The position numbers and the translations under genes were made by a program. From Xiamenia xianingshaonis (GTDB lineage: Bacteria > Actinomycetota > Coriobacteriia > Coriobacteriales > Eggerthellaceae): DNA of 64,000 nucleotides. The notes below the pieces were generated by a model, which made no database searches, was not told where the DNA came from, and saw nothing but the letters and a program-made list of their open reading frames with translations. Each line of letters begins with the position of its first letter. Positions within the stretch are counted from its first letter, which is position 1. Shown here one piece after another: positions 50,979 through 61,812 of the stretch. The DNA is taken from positions 1,860,001 to 1,924,000 of the forward strand of contig NZ_CP072829.1 of the NCBI RefSeq assembly GCF_017945865.1. Direction: 5' to 3'.

Positions 50979-53911
50979 TCCGCACCGCCCCCTGCCGTTG
51001 CCACAGCCCCGCGAATACGCGGACGCGCACTTTCGCCGGCGATCACTCGCAGCGACTCGCATGGCCCCAGATCGTCGACGCGAAGGGGGATCTGCACCAT
51101 CTCGGCCGGCACGGCCACCCTCGCTTTGACGCGCTTGACCACGCGCGTCTCGCCGGACTTGTCGACGGCCTCCACCACAAAGCGAGGGTTTTCAAGGACG
51201 CTCGTCACGCGCAGCGACAGACGCACCGCCTCGCCCGAGCTGGCGGCAACGTCGATGCGTTGCGGCACCACGTAGCGCACGCCTTCGCCCGCAACGACAG
51301 GCACGTCGCGCGCCGCGCCTTTCGCTTCCCTGCGCCCTAAAGCGGCCCGCGCCGCCTGGACGCCAGCGACGGACCCTTCCGCCGAAGCATGATCAACCAG
51401 GTCATGAATATGCAGCGCATTCCCGCAGGCAAACACGTTTGGCACCGACGTGACCAGGTGATTGTCGACGCATGCGCCGCCCGTCACGAGATCGAGCGCC
51501 ACGCCGGCCGACTTCGCCACCTCGTTTTCGGGGATGAGGCCCACCGACAGCAGCAACGTGTCGCACGCGACGCGACGCTCGGTGCCGGGAAGGGGCGCGA
51601 GCGTTTCGGGGTCGACCTTGGACGTGATCACGGCGCTCAGCCGGCCTTCGCCCTCGAGGCGCACGACCGTGGTGCCGAGGTGCAGCGGAATGCCGAAATC
51701 GTCAAGACACTGCACGATGTTGCGGCGCAGGCCAGAAGGGTGCGGCATGATCTCGAAAACGCCGACCACGTCCGCGCCTTGGGACGCCAGGCGGCGGGCC
51801 ATGATGAGGCCGATGTCGCCCGACCCGAGGACGGCCACGCGACGCCCCGGCAGACAGCCTTGCATGTTCATGAGGTTTTGCGCGCTGCCAGCCGAGAAAA
51901 CCCCTGATGGGCGGCTGCCGGCAACGTTGATGGCGCCGATGCCGCGCTCGCGCGACCCACTCGCCAGCACCACCGTGCGCGTGCGGAAGCGATGCACGCC
52001 CGACGGAGCCATGACATGGACCGTCAGCGGACCGCCCGCTTGCGCAGGTCGGTCGACCGACTCCACAGAAGCGCCGTCAAACACCGCAACGGCCCCTTGG
52101 GCGCAGTGCTCGGCCAGGGCTTTTATTTCGCGGGCGGCATATTCCGGCCCGGTGAGCTCTTCACCGAAGCGGTGCAGGCCGAAGCCGCTGTGCACGCACT
52201 GCTTGAGAATGCCGCCGAGCTTTTTCTCGCGGTCGACGAGCACCACCCGGGCGCCTTCCCGAGCAGCCGAAACCGCCGCGGCAATGCCCGCCGCACCGCC
52301 GCCAACGACGGCCACGTCCCATACGGCGGGGGCAGCGGGACCGGGGGCAGCAGGGGCGCCGGGAGTAGCAGCACCCGCGGCGGCGCCCGGGGCGCCAGCA
52401 ACGCCCGCAGCGGCTGCGACTTGGCGGTAGTCCGGCCGAGCGGCAGACACCAGCGGCGATCCGACTCCGCGTTTGTCCAGCTCAGAGGGCGACACTCCTG
52501 TTTCTGCCGCCACGATGCGGGCTATTTCCGGCATGCAGAACCCGCCGTGGCACCGCCCCATCATCGCGCCGGTGCGCCACTTGATCGCATCGAGCGACAG
52601 CGCCGGAACGGGCCCGTGCAGCACCGCCGCGATCTCGCCTTCCGTGACGTCGCGGCAGCGGCACACCACATGCCCCATGCGCGGATCGGCAGCAATGGCC
52701 GCAGCGCGTTCTTCCTCGTCCATATCGGCGAACGCCTTGCGGACGCGACGCGTCGGGACGAACGCGGCGTTGGGCGCCGCCCCCAATTGCTCGGCGATCC
52801 GACCGGCCAAAAACGCCGCGACCGCCGGCGCCGACGTCAGCCCCGGCGAGTCGAAGCACGCGACGTTGAAGAAGCCCGGCGCGTCGTCCGGCTCCCCAAT
52901 GACGAAATCGCCATCGCCCGCGCCTGTCGCACGAAGGCCCGAGAAATTAGAGATCATCCCCGGCTTCCCCGCATAAGGCCAGGTCTTTCGCGCGGCGTCC
53001 AGCACGAAACACAGCCCTTCGGCGGTGGTGGACACGTCGGTTTTGTTCAGCTGCACAACGGCGTTGGGCCCTACCAGCATATTGCCGTGGACCGTCGGCG
53101 TGACCAGCACGCCCTTGCCCGCCGGCGACGGCGCCTGAAACATCGTGCGGGCAAAAGCGCCGCCGTACTCGGTGTCGTACAGGCAGTATTCGCCGCGCCG
53201 CGGCACAATGGCCAGCTTGCACGCGCTCACCTGGTTGTTTATGTCGGCAGAGAACACGCCGGCCGCGTTCACGACCGCCCGCGCCACAACGCGCAAGCCC
53301 GTCGCCGCAGCAACGACCCAGCGCGCCGGGGCCTCGTTCGCCGGCCCGCCTTCCGCGACCGGCCGCACAGAGGTCACCGGCTCGTTGAAGTGGAAGTCCG
53401 CGCCGTGCTCCACCGCCTGCTCGGCGCACGCCAGCGCCACCTGGTAGGGGTCGCAGATGGCGCCCGTTTCGGCGACGAGCGCTCCTGTCACGCCCGGGCC
53501 GCACGACGGCTCCAGCCGATACGCCTCGGCGGCATCCACGACGCGCACGCCTTTCACCCCGTTTTGCTTCGCCCGAGCTTCCAGCCGGCGCACCGCAACC
53601 ATGTCCTCTTCGGAAAACGCCAGCACCATCGACCCGTTGCGGATATACGGAAACCCCAGTTCATCGGCCCATTGCGGATACAGCCGCGAGCCCTCGACGT
53701 TGAAGCGGGCCTTGTTCGTGCCCGGTTCGGGGTCGTACCCCGCATGCACGATGCCGGAATTGGCGCGAGTCGCCCCGCAAGCAAGGTCGTTCCCCGCTTC
53801 AAGCACGCAGGTTCGCACGTCCCAGCGGGCAAGCTCGCGGGCGACGGCGCAGCCAGCAACGCCGGCCCCGATGACGACCACATCGGCATGATATGTCCTG
53901 TTCGCATCCAT
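50975..53911 (-). CDS. Fused double FAD oxidoreductase, GlpA-like plus NAD(P)/FAD-like
   Basis: 978 residues. The first half is a DAO/GlpA-type FAD dehydrogenase ([28 protein letters not shown]) with a BFD-like [2Fe-2S] domain: VVCRCRD at about 415-421 and [12 protein letters not shown] at about 450-460. A linker of some 45 residues rich in Ala, Gly and Pro follows. The second half is a pyridine-nucleotide disulfide-type oxidoreductase ([18 protein letters not shown] and a second nucleotide site [17 protein letters not shown]). In most relatives these are two separate genes followed by DUF1667; here they are one chain. It probably oxidises glycerol 3-phosphate; the acceptor is unknown. Confidence 0.92.
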   Translation of the reverse strand: MDANRTYHADVVVIGAGVAGCAVARELARWDVRTCVLEAGNDLACGATRANSGIVHAGYDPEPGTNKARFNVEGSRLYPQWADELGFPYIRNGSMVLAFSEEDMVAVRRLEARAKQNGVKGVRVVDAAEAYRLEPSCGPGVTGALVAETGAICDPYQVALACAEQAVEHGADFHFNEPVTSVRPVAEGGPANEAPARWVVAAATGLRVVARAVVNAAGVFSADINNQVSACKLAIVPRRGEYCLYDTEYGGAFARTMFQAPSPAGKGVLVTPTVHGNMLVGPNAVVQLNKTDVSTTAEGLCFVLDAARKTWPYAGKPGMISNFSGLRATGAGDGDFVIGEPDDAPGFFNVACFDSPGLTSAPAVAAFLAGRIAEQLGAAPNAAFVPTRRVRKAFADMDEEERAAAIAADPRMGHVVCRCRDVTEGEIAAVLHGPVPALSLDAIKWRTGAMMGRCHGGFCMPEIARIVAAETGVSPSELDKRGVGSPLVSAARPDYRQVAAAAGVAGAPGAAAGAATPGAPAAPGPAAPAVWDVAVVGGGAAGIAAAVSAAREGARVVLVDREKKLGGILKQCVHSGFGLHRFGEELTGPEYAAREIKALAEHCAQGAVAVFDGASVESVDRPAQAGGPLTVHVMAPSGVHRFRTRTVVLASGSRERGIGAINVAGSRPSGVFSAGSAQNLMNMQGCLPGRRVAVLGSGDIGLIMARRLASQGADVVGVFEIMPHPSGLRRNIVQCLDDFGIPLHLGTTVVRLEGEGRLSAVITSKVDPETLAPLPGTERRVACDTLLLSVGLIPENEVAKSAGVALDLVTGGACVDNHLVTSVPNVFACGNALHIHDLVDHASAEGSVAGVQAARAALGRREAKGAARDVPVVAGEGVRYVVPQRIDVAASSGEAVRLSLRVTSVLENPRFVVEAVDKSGETRVVKRVKARVAVPAEMVQIPLRVDDLGPCESLRVIAGESARPRIRGAVATAGGGAE

Positions 53912-54156
53912 GCCGCCCAGTGTAGCGTGCCTCCCCGCCGCCGAACGCCGGCCGTGCAAGTTGTCACAAGGGCGTTCCCCGCCATCCCGCGCCGGCCGTC
54001 CGACAAGCGCCAAAAGCGCGGCAGGCTGCCGGTGCGGCAGGATTTTCCGGAAATGGTCCGATTTCGGACTTACTTCGCCATTGCCGGCAGTCGCCAAGCG
54101 GGACGGGACGGACGCCGCGCTTCCGGGCCGTCCCGCATGCGTTCGGCCGCGCCGCG

Positions 54157-55341
54157 CTACAGCGCCATGCGGTAGATGGCGGCGGCGTCTTCCATGGTCA
54201 GCGGCTTGAAGCTGCCGAACGGCTCGCCCTTGTTGATGCGCAGGGTGGGCAGCATGAAGTCGATGGCCTCTTCCAAGGTCTCTTCGGTCAGGCCCAGCTC
54301 CGTCAGCGTGACGGGCATGCCGAGCGACGCGAAGAAGGCGCGCGTCTCGTCGATGGCCGACAGCGCGTCGGCCTGCACGTCGCCCGTAGGAACGAGGCCG
54401 AACACCTCGCGGCCGTAGAAGGCGAAGCGGGCGGGATTGGCGTCACAGACGAACTCCATCCAGGCCGGAAACAGCACGGCCAGGCCCGCGCCATGGGTGA
54501 TCGAGGTGTCGAAGGCGGACAGCTCGTGCTCCAGGCCGTGCGTGGCCCAGTCTTCGTGGCGCCCGACGCCGGCCAGACCCTGGTGGCAGAGCATGCCGGT
54601 CCACATGATGTTGGCGCGGGCATCGTAGTTTTCGGGGTCGGCCAACACGCGCGGGGCTTCGGCGCGGATGGTCTTCATGAGCGACAGGTTGAGATTGTCC
54701 GTCACCGGCACGGCGCCCACGTCGTCGAAGAAGCGTTCCAGCAGGTGGCAGAACATGTCGGTCAGGCCGGCCGCCGTCTGGAACGGAGGCAGCGTGAACG
54801 TGAGCTCGGGGTTCAGGAAGGCGAGCTTCGGACGCTGGGCGTTGTTCGCGTAACCGGTTTTCATGCCGAGTTCGTCATTGGAAACGACGGCGTTCTTCGA
54901 CGCCTCGCTGCCGGCTGCGGGAATGGTGAGCACGACCGCGATGGGCAGGATGTCGTCGGTCTGCTCTTTCGTCTCGTAGAAGTGCCACACGTCCACGTCC
55001 GCCGGCGCGCCCACCGCGATGGCCTTCGCCGAGTCCACCACCGAGCCGCCGCCGACCGCGAGCACCCAATCGACCTGGTGTTCCTTGCACAGCCGCACGC
55101 CTTCGCGCACAAGCGTGATCTCGGGGTTCGGCCGCACGCCGCCCAGTTCGACCACTGCCACGCCCGCCTGCGCGAGCGATTCGCGGATGCGGTCGAGCAG
55201 GCCGCTTTCCTGGGCGCTCTTGCCGCCGTAATGCAGCAGCACGCGCGTGGCGCCGCGCTCGGCCAGCTTCGTGCCCACCTGGGCTTCTGCATCGTGCCCG
55301 AACACGAAATGCGTCGGGGAGACAAACTCAAAGTTTTCCAT
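54157..55341 (-). CDS. Iron-containing alcohol dehydrogenase, BDH/YqdH-like
   Basis: 394 residues from the ATG at 55341 (GAAGG upstream). The NAD(P) site is [15 protein letters not shown]; the metal ligands sit in [22 protein letters not shown] and [14 protein letters not shown]. The sequence is closest to the butanol-dehydrogenase branch, which reduces aldehydes with NAD(P)H during fermentation. It is monocistronic; 245 bp separate it from the oxidoreductase gene upstream. Confidence 0.93.
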   Translation of the reverse strand: MENFEFVSPTHFVFGHDAEAQVGTKLAERGATRVLLHYGGKSAQESGLLDRIRESLAQAGVAVVELGGVRPNPEITLVREGVRLCKEHQVDWVLAVGGGSVVDSAKAIAVGAPADVDVWHFYETKEQTDDILPIAVVLTIPAAGSEASKNAVVSNDELGMKTGYANNAQRPKLAFLNPELTFTLPPFQTAAGLTDMFCHLLERFFDDVGAVPVTDNLNLSLMKTIRAEAPRVLADPENYDARANIMWTGMLCHQGLAGVGRHEDWATHGLEHELSAFDTSITHGAGLAVLFPAWMEFVCDANPARFAFYGREVFGLVPTGDVQADALSAIDETRAFFASLGMPVTLTELGLTEETLEEAIDFMLPTLRINKGEPFGSFKPLTMEDAAAIYRMAL

Positions 55342-55490
55342 GGCTACCTTCGCAATCTCTCGGATTCTTCGCCACGGCGAGTATAGCCGATCGAACGCAG
55401 CGCTCGCGTAAGGCCGGCCTTTGACGGCGGCTGCGCAACGGTGGGACGGGCGGCCTTGCCGCAGCAAAAGCCTGCCCGCCGCATCCCGCT

Positions 55491-57023
55491 TTACGAGTTC
55501 GCGATGGCGTTGCGCCACCACTTTCCCGTCTCGCTCAGCTGGCCCCGCGACCAGCCGGAAAGCGCGTTGCTCGCGGGCGAGACGAGGGCCGAGCTTTCGT
55601 TTTTGTTGCAGAGGCTCCACGCCACGTAGCTGACGGCGTTGTCGTTCATGAGCTTCAGCCACGCGTTCGCCGACGCGCGGTCGATGGCCCCGTTGCCGCT
55701 CGCGTCGGTGATGGAACATTCGCTCACGAACACCGGCACGCCCGCATCGAGCGCCCGCTTGAGCTTGTCGCGGTTCCACTGCTGGTGCGTCGCGGCGTAA
55801 AAGTGCAGCGTGTACATGACGTTGGGGTCAGCCAGCCGGTTGCCGATGACCTCGTCCACGTCCTGGGACCACGTGTTCGTGCCGACGAGCACGACCGCTT
55901 TTTTGTCCGACGCGCGAATGGCTTTCAGCACCTTGTTCGCGTACGGCTTGATGACCGACGCGAACGGGGAGTTTTGCGGCTCGTTGCAGATTTCGTATAT
56001 GACGTTGCCGTAGCCTTTGTACTTCGCGGCCATGCGGCCGAAGAAGTCGACCGCCTGGGACTGATAGGTCTGCGGATTGCCGTCGCTCAAGATGTGCCAG
56101 TCGATGATGACGTACATCCCCAGGTCAGAGGCTGCTTTCACGCCCTTGTCGATAAGCGCCTCCAGCTGGGCCTTGTCGCCGCCGGTGCAATAGCCGCCGT
56201 ATTCGGCCGTGTACAGGGCCAGACGCACGACGTTGGCGCCCCAATCGTCGCGCAGCGTTTGGAACGCCGGCTTGCTGACGTACTGCGGGAACCACGCAAG
56301 CCCGTGGGTGCTGACGCCGCGCAGCTGGACCGTCTTGCCGTTTTCACCGACCAGGTGCGTGCCGTCCACGCGCAAGCGTCCGGCCTGAGAATACAGCGGC
56401 ACGACCGGCTTCTTTTTGCCGGGAACCCAGCGGCCCGAGCCGTCGACGTAATAACGGCCGCCGTCGACCCAGCAGTTCGCAGCCATGGCTCCGTTGGCCT
56501 GCACGTAATAGGTATTACCCACCCAGGCGCTGGTCCGCATGGCGCCAGAAGGTTCCAGGTAGTACCATTTTCCGGACACCTTTTGCCAGCCGGTCTGCAT
56601 GGCGCCCGACGGGGCGAAGTAGTACCACGTCCCGCCGATCTGCTGCCAGCCGGTCTGCATGACACCACTGGTACTGAAATAATACCAAGTTCCGGAAACT
56701 CGCTTCCATCCGGTCGCCATAGCGCCCGATTTGCCGAGGTAGAACCAACGGCCGCCGTCGCGCGTCCAGCCGGTCTGCATCCAGCCGGCGCGGTCGAAGC
56801 GATACCACGCACCGTCGATGGCTTTCCAGCCGCGCGCGTACGAGCCGTCCGCATACTGGTACCACCACGATCCGCGGGACTTCTTCCATCCCTGCTCGGC
56901 CGCATGCGCCGGCTGCGGATCGGCCGACGCCGCGACCGCCGCCGTTGCACCAGCCGCAGCAACACACCCTGTCATCAGCACAAACGCTAGCAGCACGGCG
57001 CCCAGCCGACTCCCTTTGCGCAT
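55491..57023 (-). CDS. Secreted GH5 endoglucanase-like protein with wall-binding repeats
   Basis: About 510 residues. The start at 57023 (GAGAG upstream) is uncertain; an ATG at 57038 is also possible. A signal segment ends LMTGCVAA and may be a lipobox. About six to seven wall-binding repeats (residues 40-190) are followed by a GH5 catalytic domain: VQLRGVSTHGLAWFP, the acid/base Glu in YEICNEPQ, and the nucleophile Glu in VFVSECSITD. GH5 enzymes split beta-1,4-glucans or related chains. Here repeats are N-terminal to the catalytic domain, unlike the other surface proteins with C-terminal repeats. Confidence 0.9.
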   Translation of the reverse strand: MRKGSRLGAVLLAFVLMTGCVAAAGATAAVAASADPQPAHAAEQGWKKSRGSWWYQYADGSYARGWKAIDGAWYRFDRAGWMQTGWTRDGGRWFYLGKSGAMATGWKRVSGTWYYFSTSGVMQTGWQQIGGTWYYFAPSGAMQTGWQKVSGKWYYLEPSGAMRTSAWVGNTYYVQANGAMAANCWVDGGRYYVDGSGRWVPGKKKPVVPLYSQAGRLRVDGTHLVGENGKTVQLRGVSTHGLAWFPQYVSKPAFQTLRDDWGANVVRLALYTAEYGGYCTGGDKAQLEALIDKGVKAASDLGMYVIIDWHILSDGNPQTYQSQAVDFFGRMAAKYKGYGNVIYEICNEPQNSPFASVIKPYANKVLKAIRASDKKAVVLVGTNTWSQDVDEVIGNRLADPNVMYTLHFYAATHQQWNRDKLKRALDAGVPVFVSECSITDASGNGAIDRASANAWLKLMNDNAVSYVAWSLCNKNESSALVSPASNALSGWSRGQLSETGKWWRNAIANS

Positions 57024-57179
57024 TGTCTCTCGCCCCATCACGCACCCCGTTTCCCTGCGGTCCAACCTATTGTCAACCAGACAGCCTACCACAGCCGAGC
57101 GCCGAAAGCGAAACGACGCAGGTCGAACTGCCCGGGAGCTTTTGCGGCGAGGGGCAAGACGGCTTTCGTCAGCGTTTCC

Positions 57180-58217
57180 TTAGCCGACTTCCACCTTGTT
57201 GGCCGGGTCGCCCGCCCACTCGCTGTAGCCGGCGGTGTACACGCTCACATCGGTGTAGCCCGCCCCGACGAGCGCTTCGGCGACCGCAGCTGCGCGAACG
57301 CCGCCCGTGCAGTACACGATAACCTGGTCGTCTTTCGCCACTTGCGCGTCGGCGAGCAGCTGGTCCAGCTCGTCGGCCGTCTTCATCGTGCCGTCCTCGT
57401 TGACAAGGTCGACGTACGGCACGCTGACCGCCCCGGGAATGCGGCCCACGCGGACCTCGCCCATGGTCGTCTCGCCGGCGAACTCCTCCGGCGCACGCGC
57501 GTCGACGATCACGGCCGTATCGGCGTTTTCCTTCACAAACGCCGTGTCTACCTGCGCAATTACGTCCTGATCGACCCCGTCGAGGCCGCTTGCATGCTCT
57601 CCCTGCTGGTAAAGCCACTGCGTCCAGCCGCCGCTGAGCAGACGCACGTCGGTCACGCCAGCTTCGCGCAACGTCCAGTACATGCGCCCGTCTTCGCCCC
57701 ATCCGTCGGTGGTGTCGGTGTAGACCACCACCGGTTTGGTGTTGTCGATGCCCAGCCGGCTGATGCTTCCAGCCAGCGTCTTTGCGTCAAGAAGCTCGGC
57801 CCAGCCAGGCTCGCCCTGCTGCGCCTCGACCACGTTCGACACGTCGGTCCAGTGCAGGTTGACGGCGCCCGGAATGTGCTGGGTCATGAAATCGGCCGAC
57901 GACCGCGCGTCAAGGACAACGACCTCGTCAGCGTGGTCCTTCAGCCACGACACTTCGACGTAGGCCTCGTCAGGGGTTGTCGGCGCATCTCCCAACGACG
58001 ACGCTTCGTCCGAGGCAGAAGCCTGCGATGCTGCGGCAGACTCATCGCCTTCCGCAGCCGCGGACGATGCGGCAGACTCGCCGCTCGCAGACGCCGACGA
58101 CGCAGCAGGCGCCGAGTCGCTTTCGGGCGCCGAAGCCGTCTCCGAAGCGCACCCGCAGCACCCAAGCGCCAACGCAGCGGTCACACATCCTGCCATGATA
58201 GAACGATAGACTCTCAT
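57180..58217 (-). CDS. Lipoprotein with two rhodanese domains
   Basis: 345 residues from the ATG at 58217 (AAGGAGCAGGA upstream). The signal peptide has lipobox-like LGCCGCAS, followed by a 60-residue Ser/Ala/Glu linker. Domain 1 (VVLDARSSADFMTQHIPGAV) has no cysteine at the active position (VVVYTDTTDGWG). Domain 2 (VIVDARAPEEF) has the catalytic Cys at about 302 (VIVYCTGGVRAAA). Two-domain sulfurtransferases of this type transfer sulfane sulfur from thiosulfate or persulfides; it would act outside the membrane. Confidence 0.9.
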   Translation of the reverse strand: MRVYRSIMAGCVTAALALGCCGCASETASAPESDSAPAASSASASGESAASSAAAEGDESAAASQASASDEASSLGDAPTTPDEAYVEVSWLKDHADEVVVLDARSSADFMTQHIPGAVNLHWTDVSNVVEAQQGEPGWAELLDAKTLAGSISRLGIDNTKPVVVYTDTTDGWGEDGRMYWTLREAGVTDVRLLSGGWTQWLYQQGEHASGLDGVDQDVIAQVDTAFVKENADTAVIVDARAPEEFAGETTMGEVRVGRIPGAVSVPYVDLVNEDGTMKTADELDQLLADAQVAKDDQVIVYCTGGVRAAAVAEALVGAGYTDVSVYTAGYSEWAGDPANKVEVG

Positions 58218-58283
58218 TCCTGCTCCTTCCGAATTCGACCAGTCGCACGCGCCGTACCAGGCCACAGCTATGCGACATATTCT

Positions 58284-58318
58284 TATATTAGACTATATCA
58301 AATAATAGTATTTGTCTA
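58284..58318 (-). promoter_or_regulatory. Inverted repeat upstream of the rhodanese lipoprotein
   Basis: TATTAGAC (near 58286) and GTCTAATA flank about 18 AT-rich bases that include a likely promoter. The spacing suits a dimeric repressor or activator. Confidence 0.5.
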
Positions 58319-58389
58319 ATAAAACTCGAAGGACACCCGCTTTGGAAGCGGAACGGAAGAAGGAAGCGAGAGAGGCCGGAAAACGGAAA

Positions 58390-58436
58390 GGGCCGAGGCG
58401 AAGACAGCGCAGCCCCGTCTTCGCCTCGGCCCTTTT
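58390..58436 (-). terminator. Terminator after the HTH-membrane gene
   Basis: Perfect 16-bp stem GGGCCGAGGCGAAGAC / GTCTTCGCCTCGGCCC with an 11-base loop; TTTC follows on the minus strand and TTTT on the plus strand, so it could work both ways. Confidence 0.8.
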
Positions 58437-58457
58437 CCGCCTGTTCGCCAGACAGCC

Positions 58458-59504
58458 CTATTCGCTCTTCGGCTTCACGAACGCGCGGATGGCCAGGGTC
58501 GCTATGCCGCAGCAGACGCCGCCGACGGCCCAGGACAGCCAGAAGAATTCGTTCGCGCGACCAAAACTGCCCTGTGCGCCCAGCGGCACGAACAGCAGCA
58601 CCAGCCCCACGACCGTCGCGACCAGCATGATGATGCCGCACACGGCCCCGATGAGCTTGTCCGTTTTGTGCTGCTGCATCATGACGCGGCGGCGGTCCTC
58701 GGGCATCGGCAGCGACTCGATCTCGCTGGCCGTCAGCGTTTCGGCAGCCGATTCGTTGTAGTCGTCAATGTTCGCAAGCCCAATGGTCATGCCGCCGTGC
58801 ACGATGAACCGCGCGCCCACCGCAATGCACACCAGAATCCCCACCGTTCCCACCAGCTCTTCCCAGCGAGTCCCGTCCGTCAGCAGCAACACCACAATGC
58901 CCACGGCGATGATTGCGATGCCACCGATCAGCTCGCGCACGAACGTCTTCTGCTTTTCTTCCTTCTGGCGGTCCGTGTAGAAATCCTCGATGAAGGGGTG
59001 CTGGCGCACGAAACGCGCGTGGGCCAGGGAGACTGAGACGATGTCGATCAGCCCGACCACGATGCCGGCGGCTATGCAGAGAAACCCGAACGCCGCCCCC
59101 ATGTTCTCCGGCAGCACGAATCCGAGACCGTTTTCCGGCTCGCTCAGCGCGAAGAGGGCGCATCCGAAAGCCACGCCCAAGACGATGTCCATGACGCCGC
59201 GCGAGATTTTGCCTGCGAAGTTCGTCATGAAGTCGTCGTAGCCGAACACGTCCTCGCGCACCGGCGCGGCCCCGCCAGGCTGCTGGCGCGTGGGGGCCTT
59301 CCCCGTCAGATCGCCCTGCACCAGTTCATCGAGCGTGCAGTCGAATATCTCGCACATCTTGCACAGCTTGTCCAGCTCGGGGTACGACCGCTCCGATTCC
59401 CATTTCGTCACCGACTGGCGGCTGACGCCCAGCATCATCGCCAGTTGTTCTTGGGTCATATTGTTCGATGCCCGCAGATGCAGCAAGTTGTCACGGAAGC
59501 TCAT
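58458..59504 (-). CDS. Helix-turn-helix protein with C-terminal membrane domain
   Basis: 348 residues from the ATG at 59504 (AAAGGAC upstream). The N-terminal HTH_3 domain (LRASNNMTQEQLAMMLGVSR, residues about 10-60) is of the XRE type. After a linker, about six membrane helices follow. Such fused regulator-membrane proteins may sense membrane or ion stress and bind DNA from the membrane. No target is evident; the gene is divergent from hydE. Confidence 0.9.
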   Translation of the reverse strand: MSFRDNLLHLRASNNMTQEQLAMMLGVSRQSVTKWESERSYPELDKLCKMCEIFDCTLDELVQGDLTGKAPTRQQPGGAAPVREDVFGYDDFMTNFAGKISRGVMDIVLGVAFGCALFALSEPENGLGFVLPENMGAAFGFLCIAAGIVVGLIDIVSVSLAHARFVRQHPFIEDFYTDRQKEEKQKTFVRELIGGIAIIAVGIVVLLLTDGTRWEELVGTVGILVCIAVGARFIVHGGMTIGLANIDDYNESAAETLTASEIESLPMPEDRRRVMMQQHKTDKLIGAVCGIIMLVATVVGLVLLFVPLGAQGSFGRANEFFWLSWAVGGVCCGIATLAIRAFVKPKSE

Positions 59505-59713
59505 GATAGTCCTTTCTATTGCGTTCACGAGGCACACCCTACGCGACGCACCAGGAGCATTCTACCAACCAGCGGCTTCCAATTCACGAGAATTCATGCG
59601 CCCTGTGGTTGCTTTTCGCAGGTCACGAACGCGAACGGAATTTTCCGCCCGCCTTTGCCCGTCGATCTCCTGTTTTTCTCGAACGGAGAAACGCTCGCCC
59701 CGTCGTCTGGACT

Positions 59714-60991
59714 ATGCTGGCTGCATTCTCCTTCGAACGGGGAGAAGACGCCTCGGTTGGATTGGAGTCCGGATTGGCACCATGCGCCGGCGACGCTTCC
59801 AAGGGCTTTGCGGCGCCCGTCGCTTCGATGCCGACGCCGCAGCCTGCAGACGCCGCTTCGACATTCCCACCGCCCGCCGTCGTCGAACAGCGAGACGGCC
59901 TTGACCGCGCACCGCATGAAACGGCACGCGGCGTCGACCTCTGGCGCTTCGTGAAAAAGCTTCAGACTGGCCGGACGCTTTCCGAAGACGAATGGACGGC
60001 GCTCATCGAAGGGCGCACGCCGGATCTGGCCGATCGCCTGTTTGCGCAAGCCCGCGCCGCGCGCGACGAAGCCTACGGCCGCGCCGTGTATCTGCGCGGG
60101 CTCATCGAATTGACCAACTTCTGCAAAAACGACTGCCTGTACTGCGGCATCCGAAAAAGCAATCGGCAGGCGCGGCGCTACCGCATGAGCGTCGACGAAG
60201 TTCTCGCATGCTGTACCCAAGGGTACGCGCAAGGGCTTCGCACCTTCGTGCTGCAGGGCGGCGAAGACCCGTGGTTCGCCCAAGACAAGATCGTCGCCAT
60301 GGTGCGCAGCATTCGCAGGCAACACCCCGACTGCGCCATCACGCTCTCCTTAGGCGAATGGCCGCACGACGCCTACGCAGCCTTTCGTGCCGCCGGCGCC
60401 GACCGTTTCTTGCTGCGCCACGAAACCGCCGACGACGGCCATTACGCCATGCTTCACCCCACGTCGATGAGCCCCGACAGACGCAAGACGTGCCTGTTCG
60501 ACCTGCGGCGGCTGGGCTATCAGGTCGGCAGCGGGTTCATGGTGGGCAGCCCCGGCCAAACCGCGCGCCATCTTGCCCGCGACCTGGCGTTTCTCAAAGA
60601 GCTGAACCCGCACATGATCGGCATCGGCCCCTTCGTTCCGCATCGGCACACCGCTTTTCGCGACGAGCCGGCCGGATCGGCTGACCTGACGCTGTTTCTG
60701 ATCGGATGCCTGCGGCTCATGCTGCCGCGTGCGCTCATCCCTGCGACCACGGCGCTGAACAGCGTCGATGCCCAGGGGCGCATGCGAGGCCTGGCCGCCG
60801 GGGCCAACGTCTTGATGCCCAACCTCACCCCGCCGCAATACCGCGGCAGCTACGACCTGTACAACGGCAAGGCCACGTCCGGCTTGGAAGGCGTCGAAAA
60901 CATCGCCCGCCTCAGACGGCAGCTGGAAGAAGCGGGCTACCAAGTTCCGCTCGCGCGAGGGGATTCGGCCGTGGCAGTCGAACGCGCCTGA
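59714..60991 (+). CDS. hydE: [FeFe]-hydrogenase maturase HydE-like radical SAM protein
   Basis: 425 residues from the ATG at 59714. The radical SAM cluster motif CKNDCLYC (CX3CX2C) is at about residues 137-144. The rest (RHETADDGHYAMLHP, GSGFMVGSPGQT, PHMIGIGPFVPHRHT) fits HydE, which builds the H-cluster ligand precursor. Known HydE proteins have only about 62 residues before the first Cys, so a start at 59828 (MPTPQP) is also possible; neither has a good ribosome-binding site. No HydF, HydG or hydrogenase gene is in view. Confidence 0.85.
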   Translation: MLAAFSFERGEDASVGLESGLAPCAGDASKGFAAPVASMPTPQPADAASTFPPPAVVEQRDGLDRAPHETARGVDLWRFVKKLQTGRTLSEDEWTALIEGRTPDLADRLFAQARAARDEAYGRAVYLRGLIELTNFCKNDCLYCGIRKSNRQARRYRMSVDEVLACCTQGYAQGLRTFVLQGGEDPWFAQDKIVAMVRSIRRQHPDCAITLSLGEWPHDAYAAFRAAGADRFLLRHETADDGHYAMLHPTSMSPDRRKTCLFDLRRLGYQVGSGFMVGSPGQTARHLARDLAFLKELNPHMIGIGPFVPHRHTAFRDEPAGSADLTLFLIGCLRLMLPRALIPATTALNSVDAQGRMRGLAAGANVLMPNLTPPQYRGSYDLYNGKATSGLEGVENIARLRRQLEEAGYQVPLARGDSAVAVERA

Positions 60992-61038
60992 CCGCGACCC
61001 GCCCTGTTGCTTCAAGCGGCACGCCCCCGCGTCTGCCG

Positions 61039-61812
61039 CTATTCGTACAGCAGGTCTTCCGCCGTGACGTCCGGGTGGTGATACTGGAAGCGCTTGTCCC
61101 TCAAAAACGGCACTTTCAGGCGCGTGGCCTGCTGCGGACACCAATGCAGGCACGCGTAGCAGGCCGTGCACACGTCCCCGTGCACGGCGCGCCCGTCGAC
61201 CATGTCGATGTTGCAAGTGGGGCACAGTCGGGCGCACAGGCCGCAGCCCGTGCAGGCGTCGGTGATTTCAAAATCCTTCATATACGTGAGCCGCCGCAGC
61301 GAATGGGTGCCGTAAAAATACGACGACTCGACGAAATCATCCGGCGGCAGCGCGGCCCTTGAGCGCCAGGTGCACGTCTCGCGCTTGACGGCGTCGGCTA
61401 CGACCGCCACTGCGACCGGCGCGGCGGCAAGGCGCTCTTCGTTTTCCTCCTTCGTGCTGACCAGGCAATTTCCCGGCATCTGCACGTCATAGCCCGCATG
61501 CAGCCGACCGCCCGCCTGCTGCAGCGCCATGTCCATGGACGTGAACGCCTGCCCCGATTTGCCATGGCTGCTCGTCATGACGGCGTAGCAAAACCGCGGA
61601 TGCGTCAGCTCCAGATTCTCAAGCACGCGTTTGACCAGCCACGGAACGTCGTTCATATAGGTGGGCATGACGAAGCCGACGACCTCGTCGTCACAGCGCC
61701 AGAAATCTTCGTCCCAATAGTCGACCAGGCTCGCCACCTCGTCGCCAAGCTTGTGCGCCAACGTTCGCGCCACCCAAAGCGAGTTCCCCGTTCCGCTGAA
61801 ATAGAAGACCAT
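61039..61812 (-). CDS. EFR1-family flavodoxin-ferredoxin protein
   Basis: 257 residues from the ATG at 61812. The N-terminus is a flavodoxin-like domain with the FMN loop YFSGTGNSLWVA. The C-terminus has two [4Fe-4S] motifs, CTGCGLCARLCP and CTACYACLHWCP. EFR1 proteins (also called EFR1 family ferrodoxins) are common in anaerobes and move electrons between flavin and Fe-S proteins. It converges on hydE, separated by 47 bp. Confidence 0.93.
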   Translation of the reverse strand: MVFYFSGTGNSLWVARTLAHKLGDEVASLVDYWDEDFWRCDDEVVGFVMPTYMNDVPWLVKRVLENLELTHPRFCYAVMTSSHGKSGQAFTSMDMALQQAGGRLHAGYDVQMPGNCLVSTKEENEERLAAAPVAVAVVADAVKRETCTWRSRAALPPDDFVESSYFYGTHSLRRLTYMKDFEITDACTGCGLCARLCPTCNIDMVDGRAVHGDVCTACYACLHWCPQQATRLKVPFLRDKRFQYHHPDVTAEDLLYE

